A stretch of DNA of 8,110 bases from Akkermansiaceae bacterium (GTDB taxonomy: Bacteria; Verrucomicrobiota; Verrucomicrobiia; Verrucomicrobiales; Akkermansiaceae): positions 1 to 8,110 of the forward strand of contig JABHEX010000036.1 in NCBI GenBank assembly GCA_018676385.1. The letters run 5' to 3'. Of the stretch, positions 7,348 through 8,110 are shown piece by piece; position 1 is the first letter of the stretch, and the number at the start of each line of letters is the position of its first letter. The position numbers and the translations under genes are program-made. The notes beneath the pieces were generated by a model, which saw only the letters and a list, made by a program, of their open reading frames with translations, was not told where the DNA came from and did not search any database.

Positions 7348-8110
7348 GGTAGGTCGTGTCTTCTTCGTAAGATCCATTCGGTTCCTAACAATCCAACAAA
7401 CAGCAGAACCACCAGCGCGTTATCCCACAGTGGACGCTCGGAGCGCATGGTGGTGGTGGCTGGCTCGCCGTTGACGAGGTCGTTTAGTTTGTTGAGTTCG
7501 CGAACACCGAGCACGGCGCCGCCTGTTAGGTCTGCAATGTGTTGGAGATTATCGGAGTCCATGCCGGCGTTTAGTAACTCCTGTCGGACGTCACTGACTT
7601 GAAATTCCGTGGTGCTGGAAATGCGTTTATCGTTTTCATTAGCCTCAAGTCTGTATCGGCCAGGCGTCTTCGGAGTAAAGTATCCTTCATAGAGACCGGG
7701 CTGTGACTTGTCTGGCCGCAGGCTGACAAGTTCCTTGGTTTGTCCGCCAGCTGTGTTGGTTACGTATACCTCAAATCTCGGTTGGGAAATTGACTCAAAG
7801 TTGTCGTCAAGAACATGGGCATACAATCGACACTGCCCATCGACGGGGTAAATCGAGCGGTCGGTTTCTAGGCGGATGCGTTTGTGTTCACCCATCAGAC
7901 GGGAGAGTGTCATGAACTGAATGCACTGCGACCAGACGCGCCAGTGATACTTGTCGCCGGTCTTGTAGCGTAATCGCCAGAGTCGGTCTGAGGCAATCGA
8001 CATGCATTTACCGGTGCCGTAGCGTTGCCAGGCGACTAATGGGTAACTTTGGTTCCGCGCGGTGCTGTCAGAGAGTGTCGCGAGGACGGTTGCGGCGGGT
8101 TTGGCTGATA
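7344..8110 (-). CDS. C-terminal part of a GATase1/VWA-like membrane protein (5' end outside window)
   Basis: The frame stays open to the right edge, so the start codon lies outside the window; 254 residues are visible. An internal ATG at 8003 is not the start, because the residues before it (ending YPLVAWQRYGTGKC) continue the family pattern 'Pl-v-q-yG-Gk ... WRlR'. The visible part reads in order: end of a glutamine-amidotransferase-like fold (LWRLRYKTGD, then a W/Q-containing helix), a beta-sandwich segment (YPVDGQCRLYAHVLDD ... GLYEGYFTPKTPGRYRLEA), a short LQHIADLTGG motif often seen in VWA/Bat-type proteins, and one C-terminal membrane helix (about 7418-7370) ending WILRRRHDLP, with the arginines placing the tail in the cytoplasm. 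Such proteins usually sit in MoxR/DUF58/BatA gene clusters of planctomycetes and verrucomicrobia. The stop codon overlaps the next gene's ATG (ATGA). The family assignment is recalled from motif resemblance, and the N-terminal domains cannot be seen. Function is unknown beyond an envelope role. Confidence 0.8.
   Translation of the reverse strand, partial: SAKPAATVLATLSDSTARNQSYPLVAWQRYGTGKCMSIASDRLWRLRYKTGDKYHWRVWSQCIQFMTLSRLMGEHKRIRLETDRSIYPVDGQCRLYAHVLDDNFESISQPRFEVYVTNTAGGQTKELVSLRPDKSQPGLYEGYFTPKTPGRYRLEANENDKRISSTTEFQVSDVRQELLNAGMDSDNLQHIADLTGGAVLGVRELNKLNDLVNGEPATTTMRSERPLWDNALVVLLFVGLLGTEWILRRRHDLP

Noticed and set aside
8001..8003. ATG at 8003 as the start of a 219-residue protein
   Set aside because: The frame remains open to the window edge, and the 35 upstream residues continue a recognisable family pattern into LWRLR, so the ATG is internal.

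Overview
All genes lie on the minus strand, so the window is read from high to low coordinates. There are five protein-coding genes, two of them cut by the window edges, and almost no non-coding DNA. I see no tRNA, rRNA, CRISPR array, insertion sequence or other mobile element. Nearly every product is an envelope, secreted or membrane protein. The gene types (a C-terminally anchored glutamine-amidotransferase/VWA-like membrane protein, a giant coiled-coil membrane protein, a secreted squalene-cyclase-like toroid, a SASA-type esterase and a degenerate thioredoxin-fold lipoprotein-like protein) suggest the PVC superphylum, most likely Planctomycetota or Verrucomicrobiota. That assignment is an inference from family content, not from a marker gene.

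Layout in order of transcription. (1) >8110-7344: the C-terminal 254 residues of a large membrane protein of the kind that sits in MoxR/DUF58/BatA-like 'aerotolerance' clusters. (2) 7347-2845: a 1500-residue protein with three membrane segments near its N-terminus, a beta-rich Ig-like region and a long helical part built of about six degenerate repeats. It resembles DUF4175-type proteins from the same clusters. (3) 2848-1784: a secreted prenyltransferase/squalene-oxidase-repeat protein without the cyclase catalytic motif. (4) 1768-1019: a secreted SGNH/SASA-domain (DUF303) esterase. (5) 942-<1: a secreted protein with an N-terminal helical region and a thioredoxin-like domain lacking the CxxC cysteines, running off the left edge.

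Genes 1-2 and 2-3 each overlap by the four bases ATGA, and genes 3-4 are 15 bp apart, so genes 1-4 look like one translationally coupled operon. Gene 5 follows after 76 bp. That gap holds a 26-bp imperfect palindrome and an abutting pair of 9-bp direct repeats, which could be an operator, a weak terminator, or both.

The operon probably continues upstream (right of the window), where the MoxR ATPase, DUF58 and BatA-like genes would be expected. A working reading is a MoxR/VWA-type envelope-maintenance or assembly system with a giant periplasmic scaffold, a secreted alpha/alpha-toroid partner and a secreted carbohydrate/ester hydrolase. None of these proteins has a precise function I can read from the sequence.
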